Source of the DNA: Trichaptum fuscoviolaceum
Taxonomy: Eukaryota; Basidiomycota; Agaricomycetes; Hymenochaetales; Trichaptaceae
NCBI GenBank assembly: GCA_910574455.1
Contig: CAJSYZ010000002.1
Coordinates: 3,497,671-3,561,670 of the forward strand
DNA length: 64,000 nucleotides
Reading direction: 5' to 3'
Shown: positions 9,750-22,342 of the stretch, piece after piece
Position numbering within the stretch: the first letter of the stretch is position 1
Layout: each line of letters starts with the position of its first letter
Translations under genes and position numbers: made by a program
Notes under the pieces: model-generated
What the model was told of the DNA's origin: nothing
The model's database searches: none
What the model saw: the letters and a program-made list of their open reading frames with translations, nothing else

Positions 9750-12581
9750 ATGCAGCATCCGCCGTCGACGGTCACATCTTTTCGTCAGCAGTTTATTCCC
9801 CTTCTCCCCGACTCTCCCAACAATCGTGTTCGCCAGCACTCGGCGCCCTCTCTCAGTCAATCAATCTGGGCACCGCAGCCCACGTCGCCAGGTGGCACCT
9901 GGCCAAAAGGTATATTTTCGTATAATGAAAGCACTTGTCTACAACCATCGCAAGCGCCGGAGAGCATTATGCCACTCCTTGAGAACAGGCAAGCGCTCAC
10001 TAAGGATGATGTTTTCGGAACCCTGAGTGGCACAAGCGCGTCCGTACCGAACCGAAGAGAAGTAGGTGCCATCGGTGAAGGCAGACAGAAAGACGACCAA
10101 CCTCAAGAGGCAGATGTGAGTGTTGAAAGCGAACGTCTATCAGTCATCGCGCGTTTCATGCACTTCACTGCATATATGCACTGTGCCACTCGGTTCTGAT
10201 GTGATTTGTTTATCCTTCTCTGCAGCATGTTGAGAAGCTTCTTCGCACATTGGACCTTAACTCGCCTGCCCTTGTTGGCCAGCTTTCACCGTGTGCTGCT
10301 GAGTTCGATGCATCGCCCTCAACGACATCGTCCTTCCCACCGACACCGGTTGAGAACTCCCCCACGACTCCCTGTTCCTCGGATGCCTTTTTCAATCAGA
10401 TGTACGAGTATGCGTGCCCCGGTAATATGGGTCGCCCACTCTCCCCCCGGCAAGGACAACTTCCCCCCGGGTTGAAAATGCAGGATCCATACTGGAACGA
10501 CATCACTACAGTTCGTGGTAGTTTTATGAACCAAAATATGTCTCATCAGCACTATTCCGGACGGCCTCAGTTTGATAGAATCTCGGATGGCCACTCAACG
10601 CCTGTCCTTCAGACTGTCTACAATGGCGACCACAGGCGCGCTACAACGTTCGACTATAACCACCAGTCTGTGTCCGACTTCTCCGATTGGCCTCAGCTTT
10701 CGCCCCCTTTGAACAGGACCTTTTCAGGCGGTAACAGCAATTTCGAATTTTCCAGAATCACAAACAACGATTCTGTGGGGTCCGGCGCCTTTGTTAGTTC
10801 CTCAGCTTCGATGCACAGTCGGCATCAGCATCAGCCCTTGACTACGGAGGTATGCACTGTTGAGTCAATTAGTGTGGACTGCTAACTATATGCTGTTTCC
10901 CTCAGCCGATCAACTTCCTCTCGCTTCTTCATCCTTCATCATCCCCTCCTTACGCTCTATTTGTCTCTCGCATTGTGAAATCATCGGACCAACAGGCTTC
11001 TATTTTCTTGCAGCAAAAGCTCAAAGTTGCCGATGAGAAAGAGCGGGCGAAAATAGTCGACGCTATCTGCACCAAGGGTACAGAGATGATGTCCCATAGG
11101 TAAACTATTGCATCATTATTTTCATTCTCTCTCCCCCATTCGTCTAATACGTTCACCGAATAGATTTGGAAATTGGGCCGTCCAAAGGTGTCTCGAAGCT
11201 GCCTCATCTGCCGAAGAGCGAAGAAAGATTGCCGCATGTATGAGGTACGTGTACATTACTAATATCTTTACTCGCGCTGATTGTCATTGCATCAAGGGGT
11301 CACGTCGTTGAGCTTGCTACCAATTGTTATGGGTGCCATGTTTTGCAGAAGGCTTTGGACTGTGAGGAGGACATTCGTCTTCTTATAGTCTCAGAGTTAC
11401 TGTTATGCGATCCTGCGAAGACGCTCATAAATAAACATGCATCACATGTTTGGAGCAAGGTTCGAACGCGCAAAAGGATTATAATAACATGCCGGGCTGA
11501 CTTGTATATGCGAAATACCTCAGATTATGGAAATTAGCTGGACCCCACCCGCGCCTCCTATCTTCACATAGTACGTTATTTCTTCTATCTATTTACTCCG
11601 GACTTACACAGATTATTTGTAGTGTAAATAAAGCTCTGCAGGGAAAATGGGCTTCCTTGGCGTGCCATGAAACTGGGTCATTGGTGGTCCAGGTATGTCC
11701 TCAATATAAATAGCAAGTTGCAAGGCTGAGCTATCAACGATGTCTAGCATGCTTTCGAGAACCTCGAGGAGTCAGCGAAGGAGGGGATAGTAGATGAACT
11801 TCTGAATAGAGGCCCTGCTGTTTTTGCGGAAGTTGCCAAGAATCAATGGGGATCGTATTGTATCCAACACAGTGGGTATTCCGTATCATAGTAAAGGGCC
11901 ATCATATACTCATTTGTTAACAGTTTTGGAGCATGGTTCGGAAAAGCATCGTGACATGGCTTTGTCCCATCTTCTAACCGGGCTTCTGGAATTCGCCACG
12001 AGTGAACAGGGATTCAAGTCTGTCACGAAAGCATTGAAGGAGGGAGGCAAAGAAGCTCTTGACAAATTTGTCAATAGGTTACGCGAAGCACCTCCAGGGT
12101 AGGTTCTTGCAGACATTGTTGCTTCGTCTAAATCAACAACTCACATCTGAAACTTTAGTGGTCGCCGAGCAATTATCGTTGACTTAGCGCTTTCAACCAC
12201 TGGCAGTCAATTTATTGCAAGTGTACTCCCAAACGTAAGACTCAAGCTTATGGATCAATCGATACACTTAAAGGATAATATTTAGATTGACAAGAACCAA
12301 CGTTCTTCGCTATACGATGCTGTGAGTATGCCGACTATTCGCGCGGATTTTCCCCTAACAGTTCAACAGATTCGCGGACACATTGTAACTTTGCGAGGAT
12401 GCAAGACTGGTTCGAAAGTTATCTGGCTGTTGTAAGTCAATGATGTACCTACACTTTTGAGGGATTGTTTGGCTTACTATATTTGTCGCTTCAGTGATAG
12501 AATGGTGCGTACTGGGACAAAAAATTCCAGAAGCGATTCGCTGACTTCACTGACCTACAGCGCGCATACTATGGCTCGTGA
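9750..12581 (+). CDS. Pumilio (PUF) repeat RNA-binding protein
   Basis: The protein has 682 residues in 14 exons: 9750-10115, 10226-10849, 10906-11099, 11164-11244, 11297-11459, 11524-11570, 11623-11692, 11748-11871, 11924-12098, 12159-12234, 12286-12321, 12370-12431, 12495-12504, 12561-12581. The first half (about residues 1-330) is low-complexity, rich in Ser, Pro and Asn. The second half holds PUF repeats with visible helix-2 motifs: FGNWAVQ, YGCHVLQ, ASHVWSK, TGSLVVQ, WGSYCIQ, GFKSVTK, GSQFIAS and GSKVIWLF. The protein ends DRMRAYYGS, seen in a fungal PUF subfamily that includes S. pombe C6G9.14. PUF proteins bind 3' UTRs and repress or localise mRNAs in the cytoplasm. No RRM is seen, unlike yeast Jsn1/Puf2. 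Confidence 0.87.
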
Positions 12582-13385
12582 AGATCGGCTTGCTTTTCCT
12601 GCTGCTTAAGGCCTTGCGAACACATCGCATGTGCTGGACATTTTATCCTTTGCATCTGACTCATCTGGACTGCTCCTTGCGATATTCACTCTCATGATCG
12701 ATATTTATGTGGACGACAATCATCAAACAAGAATTAGGCACACTCATCTGCCATATCAGCACCGGCATTCAACCGTTTAGCTCAGCTCTTCATTATCTTA
12801 TCCTCATCGTGGCCTCTGCATATCTCGGGAAATGCATTCACAAAGTGCAAGTTACTCAATTCGTATCGGTGAAATTTATCCATCTATTCAATCTTCATTA
12901 CTCATTACCATCCGCCAATTCAAAGTTTCCTCTCTTTCTCAACGACTTCACTTCCTTTCGATGAAAAGATATAATCGCGTGTCCTATGGCCTGTGTATTT
13001 CCAACCGGCGGGTTTCTTATGGGCATTTGACCCTCGTTTATACGATGTATTGTTCTATGACACCCATTGCTATACCCTACGTTCATTGTACAATTAGACC
13101 CACATGTTCCGAGCGACAGAATAGAGCTGCGTTCAACAGCCTTTGATGTGCGTGCCGGTGCTGGTTAGCGATGAGAAATCGTTGCGAATGCGGCGGCCCG
13201 AGTATATCAAGAGTAGTACTAGACCATAGGGCCATGACAGCAAAATGACGTAGTAGTCACTTGTGTACTTGGGTATATGCTGTTTATATTTCGCATACAT
13301 ATAATCAACCCGTGCGTTTCCTTCTATCGTCTTTGCCTTCGTCGCCTGTCACAGCGAGCACGGTCTTTGCTCGTCGTCCGCAACA
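12582..13385. other. Intergenic region, PUF / RhoGEF
   Basis: About 0.8 kb lies between two genes on the plus strand, so it holds the PUF 3' UTR and the RhoGEF promoter. Short open frames occur on both strands but none shows a conserved motif or good codon pattern. Confidence 0.4.
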
Positions 13386-16300
13386 ATGGCGCACCTTCCT
13401 CCAGTCCGTCCGCTCCCGACCGCCCTTCAATCGCAAGACCCTACTCAACGCCGGTCACGCGTCTCTTTTACCTCAGGCTCTGCCGAATCCTCCATCAGCC
13501 GTAGTGGCGAATCCTCTCTTCACTTCCATACATCAACTGCATCCTCGCATACTTCAAATGCATCTACAGTCCCTCTACCCAAAGGCGCCAGGCCACCATC
13601 TCCTCAGCAATCGTTCTCGCACCAGAACGCTACCATTAGTCACGGCAGTGCTACGCTTCAGCATGAACGCGAACGCGGGTCACTGCCCAGAAGGAGGTCT
13701 TTCACATCTTCGTTCTGGAAGTTGGAATGGCGAGGTATCTCGAAAACAATCAAATGGGCTGTTTTAGGCGAGAAATTTTCTGAACGAAGGGTGTCCAAGA
13801 GCGCAGGACCGAGTTCATGGAGGTCAGCTCCTGCGCACACAACGACAGCACTTAGGCCCCATCCACATATCCCTCAGCTGTCTAGGGCTCAGCCTCTGGA
13901 TGACACCAACTTTACCTCGCCCCCAGTGGCATTATCACCGGATGTATCTGACTCTTGCTTGCATCTGGTGCACGATGAGGACATACGAGTCGCTCAGTCA
14001 GATATAGGCCATGCTATTGACTACACATCCTTTGGCCCCAGTGTTACGAATGCTTCGTATCACCCTGACGAGCAAGACAGCCCATACGTGAGTACATTTG
14101 CATGACTCTTAGTCTTCTTTCCTTCCACGAAGTCCTATCTACCCTTCTATTGACGATAATTGGTTGATTCTCGCAAGCTACGGCCGGCCTATCGGCCTTC
14201 GGCCGTTTCTTTATATTTGCTCCCGTGCTTCTCATTCTCATCTCTCTCTCTACATGTCTCCCCCAGGCCGAAGCGCTAATCATGAATCATGTATTAATTT
14301 CTTTCAGCATTGTAACCACGCGCAGAGTCGATCGAGTCCAAACGTGCACTACGCGCGAACTGGGCGTGGTCGGTCTGACTATGATTCATATGGCGAACCC
14401 CAGGGCACCGTTTCCGAAGTGGGACACGCAGTGCTACTGCATAGCAGTGATTCCTCATCGAGTGTCTTTCGCCCGGCCCTTTCGCTAACATCGCGCTCTG
14501 ACATCGGCCACGGCAGCGCCGCGGTGTCACGTATACATCCATCCGGAATGGTGTCAACCTCTATTCTCCCGAGTGGGCATATCCCATTTCCCGTACATTC
14601 AAATCATGGTTTATGGTCACAAGGGACTTTCAATGGAGCGCAGTCTACTCGTACTTTGCCTGTGAGCGCTGGTCTCCCCAATGATTCCAGTTCGACGGTT
14701 CGCAGAAACCCACGAAAGTTACGGAAGAGTATCAAGTCGACCTCAACGCAGAGCGATTCGGGGCACGACCTCTTCTTGACGTCCTTGACCGTGCATACCA
14801 ATCAATCCAATTCCAAATCTCTCACAAACAAGCAACTTCCTTCACTTGTGCCTTCTAGTGTATCACCATCAATACCCCGTCCTGCTCGAAAATTGACGAA
14901 AAAACCATCGCCTCAACTACCACCGATACCTAATTCCAGACAGTCTACGATCAACGAGCAGCCACCTCCCGTACCGCCTAAGTCAAGGTCGATCTCGAAG
15001 AGCAAGAATGTAGATATAACTTCGATAATGTTCGGATGTTACCTATTCTGACTGTTCACTTAGGACTTGCCACTTCCTCCCTTACCACCTCCACCACCAC
15101 CTCCACCTAACCATAGCTCCGATAGCCTGATGCCAGCCTTAACAAATTCTTCGCATTCTACAACACGTGAAGACGAGACAGATGTCAGGGTACAAGAGCT
15201 CTCCAGAAGTCAGCAATTGGCAACTGGTAGACCCCAACGTCCATCGTTCCTTCGTACAGAATCTAATAGAAGGTGGACTGTGGCTGTTGCAGATGTCCCA
15301 GACGATCTATTCATTGAGGAATTCGAGCGGCTTCGTCGAATGGGGCTGAGGGTCGGAGAAGTGCTTGGGCAAAAATTAAGTCAGACTTCATTGAACTCAA
15401 CGATGAAGGCGAATGCTGTACATGCTGTGTCAGAGAAACGCTCAGAAGTCGAGATGCATGATGCTGGACATCATGTAACTGTAGACCAGCTCGAGAAGCA
15501 TGACTCTGCAGTTGTGGAAGTCCATCTCGCGTCGGAGGATGAACTGGAATGGACGCATGCAAGAAGGGCCATCATGTGTTGCAGAGAGCTCGTAAGAACA
15601 GAGAGAAGCTACCAGGCTCGCCTACAGGAACTAGCAGATGCTCAGGTTCGCCTTCTTGTGCTTGGCCTTTCATCTTTTGTACTAATGTTCTGGTCTGATC
15701 CAGGTGTCTGATTCTGTACCAAAACTCCTTCTCCAGTATCTTCCTGCACTTATCACTGCCTCCAAGATTCTAAGTTCACACTTTAATGAAGACATGTCGA
15801 CCACGGGTGTGTCGCGTGCCATCATCCAGTCTGAACCGGTACTGGAGAATGCATTCCTTGCTTGGAGCGGTGTTGTGGGCGAGTTCTTTGGCGGCAAGCG
15901 AGAGGCATCTATGATCCCCAGGCATAAACGAGGAGCGACGTTAACTGGGCTGGTCATGACTGAAAGTCACGTCGCTACCGAGGTGGACGAGGACATCTAT
16001 AGATCGAAATCAAGACAGAGCCACGAAGAGGTTTACGTCGCTCCTGCTGTTGAAATCACTAGTGGACGTACTCGGCGAACCATGTCAACGCATTGGTTAC
16101 TCCGCCCTGCCTTCTCGCAGTCACCTTCCGACGAAAACCATTCGGGCGAGCACTTCTTGAGCCTGCGGAAGAGCTTCAGGAGGGGATCAAGCATCAGTGA
16201 CGAGAAGAAGAAGCGAAAGCCACCATACAGAGAGCTCGCGATTTTGCCTACTCAGCGCGTTACTAGATATGCGCTACTCTATAAAGGTCAGTAGTTTGAG

Positions 16301-16477
16301 TTCTGCTTCAAGTAAGCATTGCATTGAGGAGAGACTGAACTTTTTCTAATAGACTTACTCAAGCACACACCACTAACTTCGAACTCCCGTGAACTCGTCG
16401 AGAAGGCCGTCAGATGCGCGGAAACACTTGCGCGGAAATGTGATCGGGCCCAAGGAAACACCGCCTTTTATAAGTAG
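13386..16477 (+). CDS. Rho guanine-nucleotide exchange factor (Dbl-homology) without visible PH domain
   Basis: The protein has 897 residues in five exons: 13386-14087, 14308-15009, 15064-15645, 15704-16286, 16353-16477. Residues 1-520 are Ser/Pro-rich and disordered, with a run of eight prolines at the start of exon 3 and PPPVPPKS, a likely SH3 ligand. The Dbl-homology domain covers about residues 640-890: its first helix carries RAIMCCRELVRTERSYQARLQ (CR1), and the last conserved helix carries ILPTQRVTRYALLYKDLLKHT (CR3), the GTPase-contact region. Between them sits a charged insertion of about 110 residues. Only about 45 residues follow CR3, so the usual pleckstrin domain is absent. It should load GTP on a Rho/Cdc42-type GTPase at a site set by partners. 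Confidence 0.85.
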
Positions 16478-17062
16478 ACACTAGTTAGCTATATTGCAGA
16501 CAGAATCTCTCTTCACTCCCTGTCTTGTTTATTCGTTTGTATCTCGCTTTTCGTTTAGTCCCCATCTATGCTATCGGTTGTTTTCCGGTCCTATTCCTCT
16601 CACGTAGTTTTAGATTATGAGTATATGAGTATGTTTCATTTGGTGCGGCGACGTTTTTTGTATAAATTGCACATCCGCGCGAACTTGAATGCGATTCAGA
16701 CATGTCGCTGATTTTGTATTTCACTGGCTTTTTTTTTTCATTGGTATCATGCTGTAATTACATCCGTCCCATATACATACCCAGGTGTAATCTGATCTTT
16801 CCAATGGCAATATTTCACACAATGTAGAATATATTTCGAATCTTTTATTAAAGGATAGAATATTGCTGAGCCTACTCGTGATTCTAAGTAGGGCACTCAT
16901 CATGTTCAGGCAACTGGTCGTACAAGGAAAGAAGGAAGTACATGACAGAGAAAGGATGAAAGAATGTAATGAGGTTTAGTTAGTGATCAAGCGAGCGAGT
17001 GCATAAACATACATTTACTAGTAACATGAAAGAGGTCAGCAATGTAGGGAAGACGTGAGGCA
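16478..17062. other. Convergent intergenic region, RhoGEF / NBR1
   Basis: This stretch lies between two gene 3' ends and is AT-rich with T-runs (for example near 16725). I see no coding exon; it probably holds two overlapping or adjacent 3' UTRs. Confidence 0.4.
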
Positions 17063-20000
17063 TTAGTGGCTCTCGTTTCCACTCTCCTCATCATACAGGA
17101 CGACATATTCGATGTCAGCGCCAGCATGGAAAGGCCTACCCATCTGTGATCGAGAGGCTTCCCAGTATTCTGCATCAGACGCAGTTTCAAATTCGTCGAG
17201 TAAAGATGCAGAGCTATCACCATTCTCGCTGGACAGGGGGCTGTCGGAGGCCATAGTCGGCGTGGAAGGCGCAGGGGTCGAGGGACCCAACTCTGGAGTC
17301 GTCATTCCAGTGCCCGGGCCGGAAAAGTCGGTGAGTACGATGGAGCGAGCAGGCGCCGATTCCGGCATGATGACCTCTGAAGCAGTGAGCGATCTGTCCA
17401 AACCCTCAGGATTAGTGTGGATAGGAACTAAAATACTGTTGATTATATAGGTCAACCTTCGTTCAAAGTACATAAAAAAATGAACACTCACTCGCACCAG
17501 ACGCTTTGACCGAAGAATTTGATACCGTCTGTTAAGCGCCAGTATCCAACATATTTGCCCGGGATTTCAGGTGCCTTCATATCAGCGGCATATACGTCCA
17601 CATATGCGCCAGGTTCCACTCTTCCAACGAAATACCTATCGGGAGCGAGCTCAAAGGCAGGGAGGCGATCACCGGCAACAAAAACCACTTCAGTCGAATC
17701 TGGCCACGCAACGTCACCATCATTTTGCATACGCCAGCTCTTCACGAATTCAGCTCCTGCAGGAAAGGCTTGCCCATCCTCAACATTATTGTCGGACACA
17801 AAAGTAGCCCGGAGACCTGAACCTTGGACGGGAGGGAACCTGTCCAAAAAGGTTCGAATCATGGAAGGGACCTCTGCGGTTGTCTGAACCATTTCTTGCG
17901 GAGCGGAAGCTTCGTATGAAGCATTTGGGTCAGAATATTTTCCAAGGAGTTCCGTAAACAAATTCTGCGGCTCAAGGAAGAAAGATCCAGGAACATGTGG
18001 TGGGGGAGTCGGCAGAGCAGGTAAGATCGTAGATTTCTCCAAATCAGAAGTAGATTCAACGTTAACCGCAGTAGTTGATACAGCTGCATCATTCGTCTCC
18101 GGCTTCGTGGTTTCTGCAGAAACAGATGCATCTAGCTTCTCTGGCAAAGGTTCTGTAGCAATAGCGATCCCGGTGCTCTCCACAATAACCGGAGGTATTA
18201 CTTCCGCAACCGTAGGGGGCGGGATAAGCGTCGTCCCTCCCACACGGTACACAGTGGGAATGACGGTTGACGGACTGCGCATCTTCAGCATGGGGTGTTC
18301 CGAAGGATGTATTGCAATGGGCAATGACTCGCATTTGTCGCAAAGGTCGAAGTCAGGACATTCTGGATGCATGCACTTGTACCGAATGCCACGAATGAGC
18401 CTGCGGCATCCGTCGCAAGTCGCGTTGTGCTTGACAGAGACTGCTGGGTCCTTAGGTAACTGATAATTGCAAAATTAGACAGACGATCACACAATGATGG
18501 GAAGAAATATTACCAGATTCTGATATTCATCAATCCGTACAAAGACATGTTTAGGATGCTGTTCCGGGGTGATGGAAAAGCAGCTTGAACAAACATCGAA
18601 GTCCGGGCAAGTCAAGCATTTCTTGCCACACACAATATTAGCTAAACAACACATGAATCAATTTCAGGTCACTTACATAGCGCTTTCCGCGAATCCTAGA
18701 ATCGCAAAGATCACAATTGGCCTGATGGACCACCTCTGATGATCCTGAAGAGCCGGCAAATGGCCGGACAGCCGGAGGCGCTTGGGAAGGCAGCTTGTCC
18801 CCATCGCCAGAAAATACAGTGTGGACGATGACACGGCCCGGTTCCTTGATAGTGAAGAACTCATGGAACGCATTATGCGCATTCTCGCCCATATTATAAC
18901 AAACGTCGCAAAGGTCGAAATCTGTAGAGACCGATTAGACGCAGTATTCACATTATACATTCAGCCAACATACCGGGGCAGTCAAGACATTTGTTCCTAT
19001 TTCCTACTGGCGTGAGATTGCACTGGTCGCATGTAACGCCTGTATGGACTTTACGGGTAGTTGGGGGCTGCGGCGCAGTCACAGAGTGCCGTGCGTTGCC
19101 AAGTGGACAAGGAGGAGCTGGAGGTTGCGCATTGACCGTAGACGTAGGGAGAACTGGCGTTCTGTATTCTGTGAATGTATGCTGCAAGCTTATGTTGCTC
19201 TTTGTCGAGCAGCTAAACATGCCTGAGTGGACGATCTTCGCGCCACGCATTCTAACACAAGCTTCGCACTATAAACCTGTCAGTCAGACATCAGTCAAGA
19301 GTAGTTGATGTACGTACTAGGTCATAGCTAACACATGCATTACATTTATAGCGTATTCCTTTCACTTGGCTACTGCAGAAGTCACAAGTAATTCCAGGGT
19401 GTACAACTTCGTTGATTGAAGGCGTCTGAACAAATGCCCCAGGGATGGGGAGATTTGTCACGTCTACGTTGTCCTTCGCTTCAAGTGAACAATGCGTGAT
19501 GTTTGAGGGAACCTCTACTAAAGGCGCTCGTGGGGTGACAACTCCTGAACTCAGCTGTAGTCCCTCGCCAAACGTCGAAATCATCACGTTGTCAAGGTCT
19601 CGCACGAAGCTTGTCATTAACTCCTTGACCTCCAATCTCCCTTCCATCACAGAGCAGCAGGAGCGTTGTGAAAATGACTGTGAAAAGACCGAATTGCGTT
19701 TGCTCGAAGTAGTGGAGACGAACGGTAGCTCCCGGTCCATATCCATATCTGTAGATAACGATGTCACTTTGAATGGTCCTGAAGTACCAGGTGCTCTAGG
19801 AAGGGGCCTTCCAGATCCATATGAGGTTATTGAAGATGGATGCGGCGGAATGAAGACAGGGGTCGCCTTCCAACCAGGAAGCTGAGGCTTATGAGGAAGG
19901 TTATCCACCACTTCGAAGCGCAGCAAGCCCTTTGGCCAAGTGCGAGCGACGAAAGGGGTGACATGTAGAATATACTGCTCTTCATTGCACACCTCTTCTC

Positions 20001-20236
20001 CAACCTTTACCCTTCCACCACCTGCCGGAGTGAAGAAGAGCTTCGAGAGGCGATAAGAACCTCGAAGAGGGAAGACGCGGTGAAGCTAGGGGAGCGGAGT
20101 CAGCATAACAAAGAACGAGAGCAACAAGATGATAGGCATTTACCTGAGCATTCAGCTCTACATAAGAAGGGAAATTTGGGTCTGAAAAACTAAACTTGCG
20201 AGTTTCATTGTTATACGTTGCCTTCACGAAGAACAT
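17063..20236 (-). CDS. NBR1-type selective autophagy receptor (PB1, four ZZ fingers, FW domain)
   Basis: The protein has 949 residues in seven exons: 20144-20236, 19318-20085, 18974-19268, 18677-18921, 18514-18621, 17492-18459, 17063-17435. Residues 1-85 are PB1-like (FFVKATYNNETRKFSF, later EEQYILHVTPF). Four ZZ zinc fingers follow, near residues 265-310, 355-405, 445-490 and 520-565, each with CxxC ... KC..C ... DLC..C; the last (MHPECPDFDLCDKC) is fully canonical. Residues 705-825 form the NBR1 four-tryptophan (FW) domain with FVKSWRMQNDGDVAWP, GKYVGYWRLTDG and FGQSVWCE. A candidate Atg8-binding motif, DIEYVVL, lies about 14 residues from the end in an acidic tail. By homology it delivers cargo such as aminopeptidases to the vacuole. 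Confidence 0.9.
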
Positions 20237-20551
20237 GGTGTGTAGGAGGGAAGGTGGAAGTGGAGGGGAGACGTGAGCCTATCTATATAAGCGATACGGG
20301 CGCTTACGCCGGATGCCGACAGCCGCCACGGGACCCACGCTTACGACTGTAGTAAGCCTTGGTAACATCCCCCATCATCTTACTGCGGCGCAGATACTTT
20401 TTGCCTTCTTATAATTGTCCATGTTGTGTACAAGTTCTCTATCATGATACAATATGCCATCCTGAGGATACATGCATACAGGGGGGGAAAACGTGAAAGG
20501 CAGGAGACAACTACGTTGCCAATGTTGACAGAACTTGAAGGCCGGGAGACA
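20237..20551. promoter_or_regulatory. NBR1 upstream region
   Basis: This short region lies between the NBR1 start and the RIB7 3' end, both on the minus strand. On the minus strand it has TATA-like text (CTTATATAGATAG, about 20279-20291) some 45 bases before the NBR1 ATG. Confidence 0.4.
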
Positions 20552-21528
20552 TCACGACAACGCTCTTCTTGTCACACTCCAGGCAATAACACTATCACGC
20601 CCGATACTCGATGTTCGTAAATGCTTTAAGTGTGGCATCTGAGCAAACTCTGCGAATCAGCCCACCATTCGTAAACTATAATATCAGCAAGAATACTTAC
20701 GGACACTTCCCCAACATCGTATCCAACGCCATTACCAACCAGAGTGGGACTGACAGTGACGATAAGCCGGTCCACAAAGCCAGAGTTTAGGAAAGAAGCG
20801 ATAACAGATGCACCGCCCTCGACCATCAGAGTGCGTACACCAATCGCACTCAAGGAGCACAACACGCTTCCCAGATTGAGTCTTCCTGTCGAGTCATGAG
20901 CATTTTAATAACGCAGGTATCGGTTGCGCTCAACTGTTTTCCGCCGGAACAGGTATGACTCTAGCGCCGTGCTCTTCTAGCTTCCGGCGCTTCTCGTCCC
21001 AATTAGCATTGGCATCAGAGCCATCTGCTTTATCAGCTGTTATTATTATCGGTTGTCTCCCCTTCTTGTTCTGATAATTCTTCATAAGCTTCGACTCGCA
21101 ACGAAACCTCAAATCATGATCGAGGATGACTGGTAGAGGAGCATTCGAGCCACCTTCATCTGGAGGAAGCAAACGAGCTGCCGGGTGCTTAAGATTATGA
21201 GCAATGGAATGCTCTTTAGATACCCACTGTTCAGTTGGGGATCATCATTTAAAGCTGTGCCAATACCGACCAGGATCGCATCATGCCTAGATCGAAGCCT
21301 ATCCAGTGTACCTTCAGACGATGATCAGAGAGACAAGGGAGGTACTACTCACATGTGTGTCATAAGCATACTTTCCTCGCAACTGAGAGCTAATTGCTTG
21401 CCTCCTTTTCCGCCGATCTTTGCATCGAGCGACTGTGCAAACGTCAAAGTGACCTGGACATCTGGAACGGAAATCTTCTCAAAGTTCAGAGCCTCATCTA
21501 AAAGAGACAAAATTGCGTCTTTTGTCAT
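20552..21528 (-). CDS. RIB7: 2,5-diamino-6-ribosylamino-pyrimidinone 5'-phosphate reductase
   Basis: This RibD C-terminal-type reductase catalyses the second step of fungal riboflavin synthesis, reducing the ribosyl side chain with NADPH. Exons are 21353-21528, 21228-21298, 20935-21177, 20701-20885 and 20552-20638, giving 253 residues, the usual size. Visible motifs are VTLTFAQSLDAKIG, SRHDAILVGIGTALNDDPQLNTRLLP, RTLMVEGGASVI and DRLIVTVSPTLVGNG. Two splice choices were decided by homology: the DDPQLNT|RLLP join and the last exon, which gives HLRTSSIGRDSVIAWSV, matching the family C-terminus. Using the nearer acceptor at 20676 instead gives an unrelated tail. It is divergent from histone H4. 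Confidence 0.92.
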
Positions 21529-21798
21529 TGCATAGGACTATGTTTGACGATGAGACGATGATAGTGAAGGGGTAACAGCGAGGGCTACAGGCTGGCAGAG
21601 GCAGTGACGCGTCATTACGCGCAAACAACACGTCACTGGCAGTCACGTGTGACCATACAACTTATTGGCATAAAATAACGCGCTGAGAACTTCAGCAGTC
21701 CACTGTAACCTCTTCTTCTTCTACCATCATCAGCACTCCGCTTTGAGCCTCCATCCAGCACTTTTAAGCAACTTCATTCTCACTCCTCCTTGTAAGCA
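21529..21798. promoter_or_regulatory. Divergent RIB7 / histone H4 promoter with inverted repeat and CACGTG box
   Basis: Both genes must be driven from this 270-base region. It has the perfect inverted repeat CAGTGACG (21602-21609) / CGTCACTG (21631-21638) and, six bases on, a near-palindrome GTCACGTGTGAC (21642-21653) containing the bHLH core CACGTG. A TATA-like ATAAAATAA follows at about 21670, some 130 bases before the H4 ATG. The binding factors are not known. Confidence 0.5.

Positions 21799-22342
<544 letters not shown>

Noticed and set aside
17840..17870. GGTTCGAATC-like string resembling a tRNA T-loop
   Set aside because: It lies within the NBR1 coding exon, and no acceptor stem or anticodon arm surrounds it.
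20595..20675. Alternative last exon of RIB7
   Set aside because: The acceptor at 20676 gives a tail unlike the family. The acceptor at 20639 gives the conserved RTS.IGRDSVIAW ending.
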